14,383 nucleotides of DNA from Bacillota bacterium. Lineage in GTDB: Bacteria; Bacillota; Clostridia; Peptostreptococcales; Anaerovoracaceae. Below the pieces are notes generated by a model that was given only the letters and a program-made list of their open reading frames with translations, was not told where the DNA came from and ran no database searches. Each line of letters opens with the position of its first letter. The stretch's first letter is position 1. Location of the stretch: the NCBI GenBank assembly GCA_905372035.1, contig CAJPNN010000045.1:1-14383 (forward strand), given 5' to 3'. Made by a program: the position numbers and the translations under genes. Positions 1 through 7,900 of this stretch are shown one piece after another.

Positions 1-15
1 AAAAGACTAAAAGAC

Positions 16-48
16 AAAAAACCTGTTGAGCCTGTCATCAGGTTTTTT
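16..48 (-). terminator. Rho-independent terminator of the DUF2325-DUF3793 unit
   Basis: On the minus strand, AAAAAACCTG (39-48) and CAGGTTTTTT (16-25) form a 10-bp stem around a 13-nt loop. The run of six T lies in the right arm and is followed by GTCTTTT. It sits about 25 bp beyond the stop of the DUF3793 gene, so it most likely ends that transcript. The A run on the opposite arm means it could also act in the other direction. Confidence 0.8.
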
Positions 49-71
49 AATATTAGCCTCAATGTCTGTCT

Positions 72-629
72 TTAATGCCTGCTTGATACAGCCAAACGAT
101 TTATAGACTTACCTTGAACGAACAAATCTCTATACACCTTCCTACACTTCTCAAACTGTTTGAACTTCTTTTCCGCTTCACACCTGTTGCAGTAAACTTT
201 CCAACAACCTGTACATTTACAATTTTTACCTTTGTTTTTAATGAATCCGTAAACATCTCCCAGAGGATATCCTAAAAACAGTCCTATTTCATGAGGAAAC
301 TCATCGGATTCCTTAAATCTTTCCTTTAATTTACAAAGCGCATAAGGTATATCGTTAGACTTATATCCATAACTCTTCAGAAACTCACAGACTCCTTTTC
401 GGCTCAAATCCTCCTTTAAACTGTTATATCTGAAAAGATAAACAAGTGCACTCTTCTCATCCTGTTTCAATATGATCATGTAGAGATCCTTCTTTGCAAG
501 TTCATACCTGTTCATAGATGTTATATCCTGAATCCTGCGACTCCCTGTAAAATTATATGTGAACAAATTTCCGGTTTTAAGGCTTGCAAGTGTCGGTGCA
601 CAATGCTCAACTATCAATCTCTCAATCAT
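72..629 (-). CDS. DUF3793 family protein
   Basis: A 185-residue soluble protein of unknown biochemical function, recognised as DUF3793 by its overall pattern. This includes an N-terminal CAPTLASLKTGNLF segment and a central FPHEIGLFLGYPLGDVYGFI segment (about residues 111-130), followed by GKN and CWKVY. The C-terminal third holds a dense cysteine cluster (C137, C139, C142, C147, C150, with C162 further on), which suggests a metal or Fe-S site; that is inference. The ATG is preceded by GAGAGG at 7 nt spacing. The gene starts 12 bp after the DUF2325 stop, so the two are co-transcribed. From general knowledge, the two families often lie near ferrous-iron transport and flavodoxin genes in Clostridia; neither is in this window. 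Family assignment is good, function unknown. Confidence 0.85.
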   Translation of the reverse strand: MIERLIVEHCAPTLASLKTGNLFTYNFTGSRRIQDITSMNRYELAKKDLYMIILKQDEKSALVYLFRYNSLKEDLSRKGVCEFLKSYGYKSNDIPYALCKLKERFKESDEFPHEIGLFLGYPLGDVYGFIKNKGKNCKCTGCWKVYCNRCEAEKKFKQFEKCRKVYRDLFVQGKSINRLAVSSRH

Positions 630-641
630 AAAAAATCCTCT

Positions 642-926
642 CTACTGACTGCAATACTCACAAAGCACATCATTCAAAGCGGATGCACTGCTTGATCTTA
701 CCCTTGCAACAGGTATATTATTTCTTTTCGCTTCACTGACAGCAGTATTAACCATCTTGTGTGAGGCGGTATTTGTAAACAAGATAAGCAGATCCGGTGT
801 ACCGAGATTTTTCCTTATAGTCCCGCTTTTTTTTGCGAATACTTTTGCATCAACACCGTAATTTTTGCAAATATCTTCATATTTATATACCATTCTTTCG
901 TTTCCGCCGATTATTACTACACTCAT
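642..926 (-). CDS. DUF2325 domain protein
   Basis: A 94-residue protein consisting of one DUF2325 domain. It begins MSVVIIGGNERM, with a Rossmann-like glycine turn after the first strand, continues through a DLLILFTNTASHKMV segment and ends ARVRSSSASALNDVLCEYCSQ. The family is predicted to form a small alpha/beta fold; its biochemical role is not established. I chose the ATG at 926 because CGGAG lies 8 nt upstream of it. An in-frame GTG at 935 is also possible but sits on top of that ribosome binding site. It is the first gene of a two-gene unit with DUF3793, and a palindromic operator-like site lies 67 bp upstream, so regulated expression is likely. Confidence 0.85.
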   Translation of the reverse strand: MSVVIIGGNERMVYKYEDICKNYGVDAKVFAKKSGTIRKNLGTPDLLILFTNTASHKMVNTAVSEAKRNNIPVARVRSSSASALNDVLCEYCSQ

Positions 927-992
927 ACATATCACTCCGTTCTGTCTTACAAATGATTTTATATTGCCAATATCGTTATTTTCACTTTTCTC

Positions 993-1016
993 ATAAGTTA
1001 GTTATATCTAACCTAT
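993..1016. promoter_or_regulatory. Palindromic operator-like site upstream of the DUF2325 gene
   Basis: A 24-bp interrupted palindrome with half sites TAAGTTAG (994-1001) and CTAACCTA (1008-1015). Ten of 12 symmetric positions pair. On the minus strand it contains TATAAC, so it may overlap a -10 element. The GTTAG/CTAAC halves resemble the half sites of DtxR/IdeR-type metal regulators (TTAGGTTAG-type boxes), although the 6-bp centre is wider than the classical 1-bp centre. Assignment to a metal regulator is inference, helped by the usual association of the downstream families with iron genes. Confidence 0.5.
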
Positions 1017-1027
1017 TTGTTGTGAAT

Positions 1028-1051
1028 AGCTTACCACATATGCGGTAAGCT
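1028..1051. repeat. Long hairpin between the Nudix gene and the DUF2325 gene
   Basis: AGCTTACC (1028-1035) and GGTAAGCT (1044-1051) form a perfect 8-bp stem. The centre, ACATATGC, itself continues the symmetry (CATATG) after one mismatch. It starts 11 bp after the Nudix stop, so it may help end that transcript, but no T run follows on the minus strand (the next bases are ATTCACAAC). A TTGACA hexamer reads on the minus strand at 1051-1056, so the hairpin could also sit inside a promoter. Role undecided. Confidence 0.45.
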
Positions 1052-1062
1052 GTCAATCCATT

Positions 1063-1686
1063 CTAATCCGAAAGTATCTCTGCTATGTTTTTTGTTATTC
1101 TTCCGGTCAATCCCCAGATTATCCTACCTTCATAATTATATACCGGCAAGTCGACAAAACCGTTTCTCCATCTGTATCCGTCAGGAAACCCTATTTTTTC
1201 ATACGGGAAATCAGGCGCTATATCCGGAATCAGTTTGTAATCAAGCTGCTCCGGCTTGGTCTTAAGAAAAAAATCGAGAGGCACAAAAAATAATTCTTCA
1301 ACTTCATCTTTACTGAAATTTATCTCACCTGATGAAGCGTTATGTATCTCTCCGAGATAAGTGTACATAGTAAAATTGCTTGCCGAAAAAATCGGATCAA
1401 GCGGTGCTATTATATTTACCTGATCCCATGATATCGAAATTTCTTCACAAGTTTCCCGCACCGCAGCGGTTTTAGGGTTTTCTCCATGCTCTATCTTACC
1501 TCCCGGAAAACATATTTCCCCGGGCTGATTTTTTAGATCTTTCGCTCTAACCTCATACAATAAATTCAGCTCACCCTCTATTTCAATTAACGGTGCCAAA
1601 ACCGAGAACTCATTTTTTGCACCTAAAATTTTACATCTGCGCCCTTCGAATCTCTTTTTCACACTGTCCATGTCAAGCTTTATCAT
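1063..1686 (-). CDS. Nudix hydrolase, CoA pyrophosphatase-like (NudL/PCD1 type)
   Basis: A 207-residue Nudix hydrolase. The Nudix box runs from about residue 63 to 85: G63-x5-E69-x7-R77-E78 and the metal-binding pair E81-E82. The usual glycine after the EE pair is a serine here. Just before the box, LLYEVRAKDL leading into QPGEICFPGG (residues 42-63) matches the extended signature of CoA pyrophosphatases, which cleave CoA and its derivatives to 3',5'-ADP and phosphopantetheine. The substrate is inferred from that signature only. The ATG at 1686 has AGGAGG six bases upstream, and the first 14 nt overlap the end of the EamA gene, so translation is probably coupled. It is the last gene of the HAD-EamA-Nudix unit. 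Confidence 0.85.
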   Translation of the reverse strand: MIKLDMDSVKKRFEGRRCKILGAKNEFSVLAPLIEIEGELNLLYEVRAKDLKNQPGEICFPGGKIEHGENPKTAAVRETCEEISISWDQVNIIAPLDPIFSASNFTMYTYLGEIHNASSGEINFSKDEVEELFFVPLDFFLKTKPEQLDYKLIPDIAPDFPYEKIGFPDGYRWRNGFVDLPVYNYEGRIIWGLTGRITKNIAEILSD

Positions 1687-2581
1687 TTTTCACCTCCTGC
1701 TTCAAGTTTTCCAAAACTTTTGCTCCAAGATTTATAAATGACGCAACGAGTATTAAAACTATACCCGTAATTTCAGCGATCCCCAAATGTTCCCCCATTA
1801 TGATCACGGCAAACACGGGAGCCAGTGCCGGCTTTATAAAAAAAACTATCGACCCTGTCGCCGCATCAGACTTGTGGATAGCCATAAAGTAAAACAGATA
1901 ACCGAGGCCCGTAACTCCCACACTTATATACAATATTATCAGAATATCGGATCGACCGATGCCGTAAAAAATCGGTGCATCAAAAAAAATATTGACCAGC
2001 AAAAGAACTCCGGAACCCATAATAAAACTTATTGCTGTTTGTGTTATGCTGCCGATTTTAGCTATGCTTTTCTTTCCTAAAACGCTATATATTCCGAACG
2101 TTAATGCGGCAAAAATTATATATACTATCCCTTTTACGCTGTTTCCTTCAGGCATATCCCACGGTTCTATCATGAAAATTATCCCCAAAGCAGCTATGAT
2201 AAGTGCCGCTCCTTTTTTTTTATTCATATGTTCAGCTATAATAAAATGAGCAAACAACATTGTAAAAATAGGATTTACACAAAATATTACCGCTGCGGTT
2301 GAAGCATTTGAATACATAACCCCCAGCTGAAAAAACACCATGCTCACAGGTATGCATATTATACCCAACATAAACATATATAAATAATCTTTCACATTAA
2401 GTGATACTTTGTTTTTCTTCATCTCTCTCAATGCAAACGGCAACAAAAACAGCCCTCCTGCCATAAATCTTATAAAAGTCAGTTGCAGGGCATCCATATC
2501 CGCCGCCGCAATTTTCAAAGTGACTTCCATAGTGCTGAAAAAAAATGCCGAACCCAATATATAAAAAATTACTTTCTTCAA
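1673..2581 (-). CDS. EamA/DMT-family membrane transporter
   Basis: A 302-residue integral membrane protein of the drug/metabolite transporter superfamily. Two EamA repeats of about five helices each span roughly residues 5-135 and 148-286. The first helix is VIFYILGSAFFFSTMEV. Family-type motifs include FIRFMAGGL in helix 2, the SNASTAAVIFCVNPIFT segment near residue 95, and its counterpart KSDAATGSIVFFIKPALAPV in the second half. The cargo cannot be told from sequence; relatives export amino acids and other metabolites. The start is a TTG at 2581 with AGAGGTG upstream, 13 bp after the HAD stop. The last 14 nt overlap the Nudix start. Confidence 0.9.
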   Translation of the reverse strand: MKKVIFYILGSAFFFSTMEVTLKIAAADMDALQLTFIRFMAGGLFLLPFALREMKKNKVSLNVKDYLYMFMLGIICIPVSMVFFQLGVMYSNASTAAVIFCVNPIFTMLFAHFIIAEHMNKKKGAALIIAALGIIFMIEPWDMPEGNSVKGIVYIIFAALTFGIYSVLGKKSIAKIGSITQTAISFIMGSGVLLLVNIFFDAPIFYGIGRSDILIILYISVGVTGLGYLFYFMAIHKSDAATGSIVFFIKPALAPVFAVIIMGEHLGIAEITGIVLILVASFINLGAKVLENLKQEVKNDKA

Positions 2582-2594
2582 ATTTATACACCTC

Positions 2595-3266
2595 TCATAA
2601 TCCTAAAATCTTTTCCAACTCTTCAGTTTTACTGAAGTTGTCGAACATATAGTCGGGATTGAGCTCCGAAAGTTTTTCTTTGTCAACCCATCCTGTTGCC
2701 ACTGCAATACTTACCAGCCCTAAGCGCTTTGAAGTCTCTATATCATATATCCCGTCCCCGATCAGAAATATGTTATTTCCTCCTCTCGAAAATCCCAAAG
2801 ACCTTATAAGCGATTCACATACATGCCATTTTTCCTCCGAAGTATCCCCAAAACCTCCGGCTTTATTTTTAAAGTATCTGTCCAGACCCACAGATCTTAA
2901 CTTTATCATCGCTCCCTCTTTCAGATTACTCGTGATGAGCGTTTGATAAAATTTCGGCGAACTTTCTATTTCCTCGAGAAGCCTCTCTATCCCCGGCAGC
3001 ACGGTTTTATTATGATCTTCCTTAAGAATAAATTCAAGATTTTCGCAATAACATTTTTTGATATCGTCAAAATTTTTTTCATATATATCGTTACTTTCCA
3101 TAATATTACGGATTATATCATAATCCATTTTGCTTCCTATCCCCGCCGATAAAAAGGCATCTTCCACTCCGTACATATCCTTAAAAGTCTTGTTGAGTGC
3201 TTCGGTTCCGTCACTGCCGCAGTTAAGCAATGTTCCGTCAATATCCCATAAAATCAATTTCCTCAC
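2595..3266 (-). CDS. HAD-family hydrolase, phosphoglycolate phosphatase-like
   Basis: A 223-residue haloacid dehalogenase-superfamily phosphatase. Motif I is D8-I-D10-G-T (nucleophile D8, acid/base D10). Motif II is the T112-S113-N114 stretch after a hydrophobic strand, motif III is K146, and motif IV is G170-D171-G-I-Y-D175. An alpha-helical cap between motifs I and II (about residues 15-95) and the overall length fit the phosphoglycolate phosphatase/Gph-like subgroup. The true substrate is unknown. Translation starts at a GTG with GAGGAGG eight bases upstream. It is the first gene of a three-gene unit with the EamA transporter and the Nudix hydrolase. No convincing promoter is visible, so read-through from the P-loop gene is possible. 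Confidence 0.9.
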   Translation of the reverse strand: MRKLILWDIDGTLLNCGSDGTEALNKTFKDMYGVEDAFLSAGIGSKMDYDIIRNIMESNDIYEKNFDDIKKCYCENLEFILKEDHNKTVLPGIERLLEEIESSPKFYQTLITSNLKEGAMIKLRSVGLDRYFKNKAGGFGDTSEEKWHVCESLIRSLGFSRGGNNIFLIGDGIYDIETSKRLGLVSIAVATGWVDKEKLSELNPDYMFDNFSKTEELEKILGL

Positions 3267-3298
3267 AAGAAGTGCCTCCTCATAAATTCTAAACTAAA

Positions 3299-3320
3299 GA
3301 GCGATGAATACTCATCGCTC
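3299..3320 (-). terminator. Terminator-like hairpin between the P-loop gene and the HAD gene
   Basis: GAGCGATGA (3299-3307) and TCATCGCTC (3312-3320) form a perfect 9-bp stem with a 4-nt loop. On the minus strand it is followed by TTTAGTTTAG, an imperfect T tract. It lies about 40 bp after the P-loop gene stop and about 32 bp before the HAD start. It is probably a weak terminator or an attenuator between the two units. Confidence 0.6.
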
Positions 3321-3358
3321 CGCTTCTTCTTTTTTCAATCACTGATAAACCTCTCGGA

Positions 3359-3778
3359 TCAGTTGATAATTCCGAATTTTTTTATCGCATCCCCCAACTC
3401 ATCTTTATCCGCACTTAAACTTACAAAAAACTCTATATCATATTTCTTTGAAAGGTTTTCCAATCTATCTAAAAACGGAGGTATATCCTGAACATTTATA
3501 TCCGCATGTTTTAATATGCTGTCTATAAATATGGTTTCTATATCGTGGTCTGAGCTTATTATTCCATACAGGAATCCTATATATTCGTCACTGTTGGTTA
3601 TGTGTTCATATTCTTCCATACAAACAACTCGGATCTTGTACTTCAGATCGTACATGAGTCTGTGGTTTTTATTAATAAATACCACACTTCCGTGAGCCTC
3701 GTCTATACGGCTGTTTGCAAGATCCACCATATTTTTCGTCTTTCCGCTTCCTTTATGACCTACTAACAGTTTTACCAT
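3359..3778 (-). CDS. Small P-loop ATP-binding protein, function unknown
   Basis: A 139-residue protein with a perfect Walker A motif at residues 7-14 (G-H-K-G-S-G-K-T) right at the N terminus. A Walker B-like strand follows at 82-86 (TIFID, acidic residue D86), then a third hydrophobic strand IEFFVSLSA near 115-123. It resembles a minimal RecA/thymidine-kinase-like ATPase core without an added domain. Short Clostridia proteins of this kind are often labelled 'ATP-binding' or, without good grounds, 'twitching motility PilT'. No pilus gene is nearby and I see no support for that name. AAGGAGG precedes the ATG. It has its own promoter (3855-3883), a leader hairpin (3809-3836) and a downstream hairpin, so it is probably monocistronic. 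Confidence 0.8.
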   Translation of the reverse strand: MVKLLVGHKGSGKTKNMVDLANSRIDEAHGSVVFINKNHRLMYDLKYKIRVVCMEEYEHITNSDEYIGFLYGIISSDHDIETIFIDSILKHADINVQDIPPFLDRLENLSKKYDIEFFVSLSADKDELGDAIKKFGIIN

Positions 3779-3808
3779 AAGAATCGCCTCCTTAAATTTC
3801 AGTTAGCC

Positions 3809-3836
3809 GCCTTGGAACCGAAGTCGTTTCCAAAGC
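3809..3836 (-). promoter_or_regulatory. Strong hairpin in the leader of the P-loop gene
   Basis: On the minus-strand RNA, GCTTTGGAA (3828-3836) pairs with TTCCAAGGC (3809-3817) through nine pairs including one G-U. A further C-G/G-C pair lies across one mismatch, leaving a 4-nt loop. It sits between the predicted transcription start (about 3848) and the ribosome binding site (about 3790) and is not followed by a T run. It could stabilise the mRNA, bind a protein or act as a transcription-factor operator. No known riboswitch class is recognised. Confidence 0.5.
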
Positions 3837-3854
3837 CTGCCGTTTGATATAATT

Positions 3855-3883
3855 ATCATAACCCATTTTTGAAGAATTTTCAA
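3855..3883 (-). promoter_or_regulatory. Sigma-A promoter of the P-loop gene
   Basis: On the minus strand, -35 TTGAAA (3878-3883) and -10 TATGAT (3855-3860) are separated by exactly 17 bp. The promoter lies immediately after the rlmN terminator, giving a leader of about 70 nt. Confidence 0.7.
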
Positions 3884-3887
3884 TCAA

Positions 3888-3924
3888 ATAAAAAAAATCA
3901 GTCAAAATTTATAATTGACCGATT
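3888..3924 (-). terminator. Rho-independent terminator of ileS-rlmN
   Basis: On the minus strand AATCGGTCAA (3915-3924) pairs with TTGACTGATT (3896-3905), ten pairs including one G-U, with a 9-nt loop. The stem runs straight into a tract of T residues to about 3890. The stem begins inside the rlmN stop codon. Confidence 0.85.
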
Positions 3925-4978
3925 ATAATCCACTCCCATTACAGTTTTCACCGGAAAGTCTCAACCTGAGCTGCCCGCATGCCCCTGAAATATCGTCTCC
4001 CAATTTGCGCCTCATCGTAACCTGAATACCTCTGTTTTTCAAAACGTTCATAAACGCCGTTGCGCTTTCACGATCCGTTCCTTTAAATTCATATCCGTCC
4101 GCATCGTTAAGTATAATTAGATTTACATGACAAAGCTGCCCTTTTAATTCTGATGCCAACATTTTTGCCTGTCCTGTCCCGTCATTTATTCCTTTTATCA
4201 AAGCATATTCATAAGTTATTCTCCTATTTGTATATCCTGTATATTCTTTTGCAAAATTAAATATTTCCTCAATCGGGTATGTTTTTTCAATCGGCATGAG
4301 CCTTTGTCTTATCTCACTGTCATGGCTGTGAAGTGAAATCGCAAGATTTACCTGAGGCCATCTTTTATAAAACTTTTCAAGCTCGGGAATCAGACCGCAA
4401 CTCGAAACCGTTATGTTTCTCAGACTCATATTTCTCCCTTTCGCATCATGCATAAGCTCAATAAAAGTATTTATATTTTTTAAATTTTGCATAGGTTCAC
4501 CGGTTCCCATAATAACTATACGACTTATCCTTTCACCTATATTGCGTGCGACCTGATCCACTTCGGCAAGCATTTCTCCCGCCGTCAAATTTCTCTCAAA
4601 CCCGGATGCTCCCGAAGCACAAAAAACACACCCCATCGCACAGCCTGCCTGAGAGCTTATGCAAATACTGTTCCCATAGGAATATTTCATCAATACCGAC
4701 TCTATTATCAAATCATCTTTAAGTTTAAATGCATATTTTTGAGTACCGTCTTTTTTTGATTTTTCCAGTTTGATAATTTCCGGTTTTTCAATATAATATT
4801 CTTTTTCCAATCTATGCAAAAAAGCCTCGGGGATATTTTGCATATCCCCAAAGCAATGCTCTCCTCTTGCAATGTGATTATATAGCTGCTTACCTCTGAA
4901 AGGTTTTTCACCGAGAGAAACCGCCACTTCACAAAGCTCTCTTTCATTCATGGATTTTAAGTCACACTTACACATCAT
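3923..4978 (-). CDS. rlmN: Dual-specificity 23S rRNA/tRNA adenine-C2 methyltransferase RlmN
   Basis: A 351-residue radical SAM methylase, expected to make 2-methyladenosine at A2503 of 23S rRNA and at A37 of some tRNAs. The cluster-binding motif is C113-AMG-C117-VF-C120. Upstream, C106 in SICISSQ corresponds to the resolving cysteine of E. coli RlmN (C118). C334 in DDISGACGQL corresponds to the methyl-carrying C355. The SAM-contacting G158-T-G-E-P162 is intact, as is the N-terminal accessory domain (about 1-95, with PFRGKQLY). All catalytic residues are present and the length is normal. The start ATG overlaps the ileS TGA in an ATGA arrangement, with a second ATG directly after. No strong ribosome binding site precedes it, so translational coupling to ileS is likely. 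Confidence 0.96.
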   Translation of the reverse strand: MMCKCDLKSMNERELCEVAVSLGEKPFRGKQLYNHIARGEHCFGDMQNIPEAFLHRLEKEYYIEKPEIIKLEKSKKDGTQKYAFKLKDDLIIESVLMKYSYGNSICISSQAGCAMGCVFCASGASGFERNLTAGEMLAEVDQVARNIGERISRIVIMGTGEPMQNLKNINTFIELMHDAKGRNMSLRNITVSSCGLIPELEKFYKRWPQVNLAISLHSHDSEIRQRLMPIEKTYPIEEIFNFAKEYTGYTNRRITYEYALIKGINDGTGQAKMLASELKGQLCHVNLIILNDADGYEFKGTDRESATAFMNVLKNRGIQVTMRRKLGDDISGACGQLRLRLSGENCNGSGL

Positions 4979-7900
4979 ACTTTTTCGACTTTGAGTCCCG
5001 TCTCATTTCCATTTAAATCGTAGTTTTCAAGATCTTCATTTACATATTTGACTTCATCGGCCAAAGTTTCTTTCATTATATATTCTCTGTATTCATCTAC
5101 CGCCGTTTTGACTTTATCGTTCCCTACAAATGAGATCACTATTCTGTCCATCATCTCAAAGTTATTCTGCTTTCTCATCTGCTGTATTTTTGATATAAAC
5201 TCTCTTGCCAATCCCTCTATTATAAGTTCATCCGTAAGATTTGTATCAAGTATGGTAAACAGATTGTTTTCCATGGCAACGGCAAATCCTTCCTTAGCTT
5301 TTATCTGAATGTCAAGCATCTCTTTTTCCGCTTTAAAGGTTTCTCCGTCAAGCTCAACTTCAATAAATCCGCACGTTTCAAGCTGCGCTACCGCTTTTGC
5401 CGGATCTAAAGACCCTACGGCCTTTCCAAAACTCTTAATCTTGGCACCGAGTACAGGTCCGAGAATTTTAAAATTAGGCTTCAATGTAAAATTCATATAC
5501 TTGTTCAAATCTTTCTCAAAGACCACTTTTTTTACATTCAGCTCTTCTTTTATTAAATCTGTAAGATCCCATATCAGCTCCTCATATTTTCCGTCTACCA
5601 GTATTTCGGAAACAGGCTGCCTGACTTTGATTCTTTCTTTTTCTCTCGCACCTCTCCCGAGAGCTGCCAAATCTCTTACAAGATCCATTCTCTCCTGAAC
5701 CCTCTCATCTATATTTGAATTTTCGACTTCCGGATACTCTGAAAGATGAACGGACTCTTCCCCTGTAAGGTTTTTATAAATTTCATCCGTTATGAAAGGT
5801 GCAAAAGGTGCGGCAAGTTTACTTACTCCTACAAGAATTTCCCATGTTGTCAGATATACCGATTTCTTATCTTCACTCATATCTCCGTAAAATCTTCTTC
5901 TTGCACGCCTTATATACCAGTTTGACAGATCCTCGACAACAAAATCCTGTATTTTTCTCACAGCTTTCATATGGTCGTATTTATCCATCTCTTCCGTGAC
6001 GTTTAAAAGTAAGGTATTATATTTCGATATGATCCATCTGTCAAGTTCGGTTCTTTTTTCTACAGGAATCTGCAAATTTTTTACATCGATATCATCCTGA
6101 TTTGAATAAAGCACAAAGAAATTATATACATTCCTAAGTGTTCCGAAAAACTTGCTTACTATTTCAATCAGACCGTCTTCATCAAACTTCGTAGGTGACC
6201 ATGCGGGTGATGTATAAAGCAAATACCATCTCGTGGCATCCGCACCGTACTTATCAAAAAGTTCAAACGGATCAACCGTGTTCCCCTTTGACTTTGACAT
6301 TTTTTTACCGTCTTTATCCAATATCAAATCATTTACAAGCACATTCTTATATGGCGATTTACCCGTTATAAAAGTCGATATTGCCATAAGAGAATAAAAC
6401 CAACCTCTTGTCTGATCTATCCCCTCACATATAAAGTCAGCCGGAAACAGTTCTTTTTCAAAGCCCTCCTTATTTTCAAAAGGATAATGATGCTGTGCAA
6501 ACGGCATAGAACCCGAATCGAACCAGCAATCCATAACTTCCGGTATCCTATCCATGTGTTTACCGCAGTCGGGACACTCAATATGAATCTCATCTGCATA
6601 AGGTCTGTGAAGTTCTATGTTTTCATCTATATTTTCCACAGCTTTTTCTGCAAGTTCTTTCCTTGAACCTACAGACTCGAGATGCCCGCACTCACATCTC
6701 CAGATATTTATAGGAGTTCCCCAATATCTGTTCCTTGATATTGCCCAGTCATTTACATTTTCAAGCCAGTTTCCGAACCTTTTTTCTCCTACAAAATCAG
6801 GATACCAGTTAACGGACTTATTGTTCTCAACAAGCTGATCCTTAAGCTTTGTCATTTCGATATACCAGCTCGGTTTTGCATAATAGATTAACGGTGTGCC
6901 GCATCTCCAACAATGAGGATAATTATGCTCCATCTTCTGCTTTGAATATATTTTATCTTGTTCCGCAAGCCACTTCATTATCTCGATATCAAGACCGTCT
7001 TCCATTACAAATCTGCCTTTCCAAATTGTATCGCTATATTTTCCCTGTTCGTCCACAGGGTTTACAACCGGAAGGTCATATCTTCTACCCGTTTGATAAT
7101 CATCTTCTCCGAAAGCCGGAGCCGTATGAACTATTCCCGTTCCGTCTTCTATTGTTACATAATCTGCACAAGTTACAAAAAATGCCTTTTTATCCGGCTT
7201 TATAAACGGCATAAGTTGTTCATATTCCATATATTCAAGACTCTTTCCTTTCATTTCCTCAAGAATCTCGTATGTCCCCTCACCCAAAACCTTATCAGCA
7301 AGCGCTTTTGCGACATAGTACACCGTTCCGTCCTGTCTGACTCTCAAATAATCAAAATCGGGACCCACAGTCAGCGCCACGTTTGATGCGAGCGTCCACG
7401 GAGTTGTCGTCCATGCCAGAAAATACTCTTCCGCATCCTTTCTCTTAAACTTAGCGATAAGCGTATTTACCTTCACCTCTTTATATCCCTGGGCGACCTC
7501 ATGAGAAGCAAGCCCCGTCCCGCATCTCGGACAGTAGGGTAAAATTTTGTGCCCTTCATATATAAATCCTTCTTCAAAAAATTTCTTAAGTATCCACCAG
7601 CCGCTCTCAATAAAATCATTGTCAAGTGTTATATAGGGCTTGTCCAAATCTATGAGATATCCCATTCTTTTAGTCATATCTCTCCACATTCCCTCATATG
7701 TAAACACCGACTCTCTGCATTTCTCATTGAACTCTTTTATTCCATATTTCTCTATGTCCTGTTTACCGCTCATGCCAAGCTGCTTTTCCACTTCTATCTC
7801 CACCGGTAAACCGTGCGTATCCCATCCCGCCTTTCTCTTGACTGCATAACCTTTCATAGTCTTATAACGGCAAACCGAATCTTTAAGCGTCCTCGCTATG

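Noticed and set aside
833..1048. A 71-codon plus-strand frame covering the DUF2325 start and the gap behind it.
   Set aside because: It is opposite a convincing gene and runs through the palindrome and the hairpin. It has no ribosome binding site or family resemblance.
1028..1051. Calling the AGCTTACC hairpin a Rho-independent terminator.
   Set aside because: No T run follows on either strand, so it is listed as a hairpin of undecided role.
3359..3778. Calling the P-loop protein a twitching motility PilT ATPase.
   Set aside because: The protein is far too short, lacks PilT-specific Asp and His boxes, and has no pilus genes around it. Only a generic P-loop core is supported.
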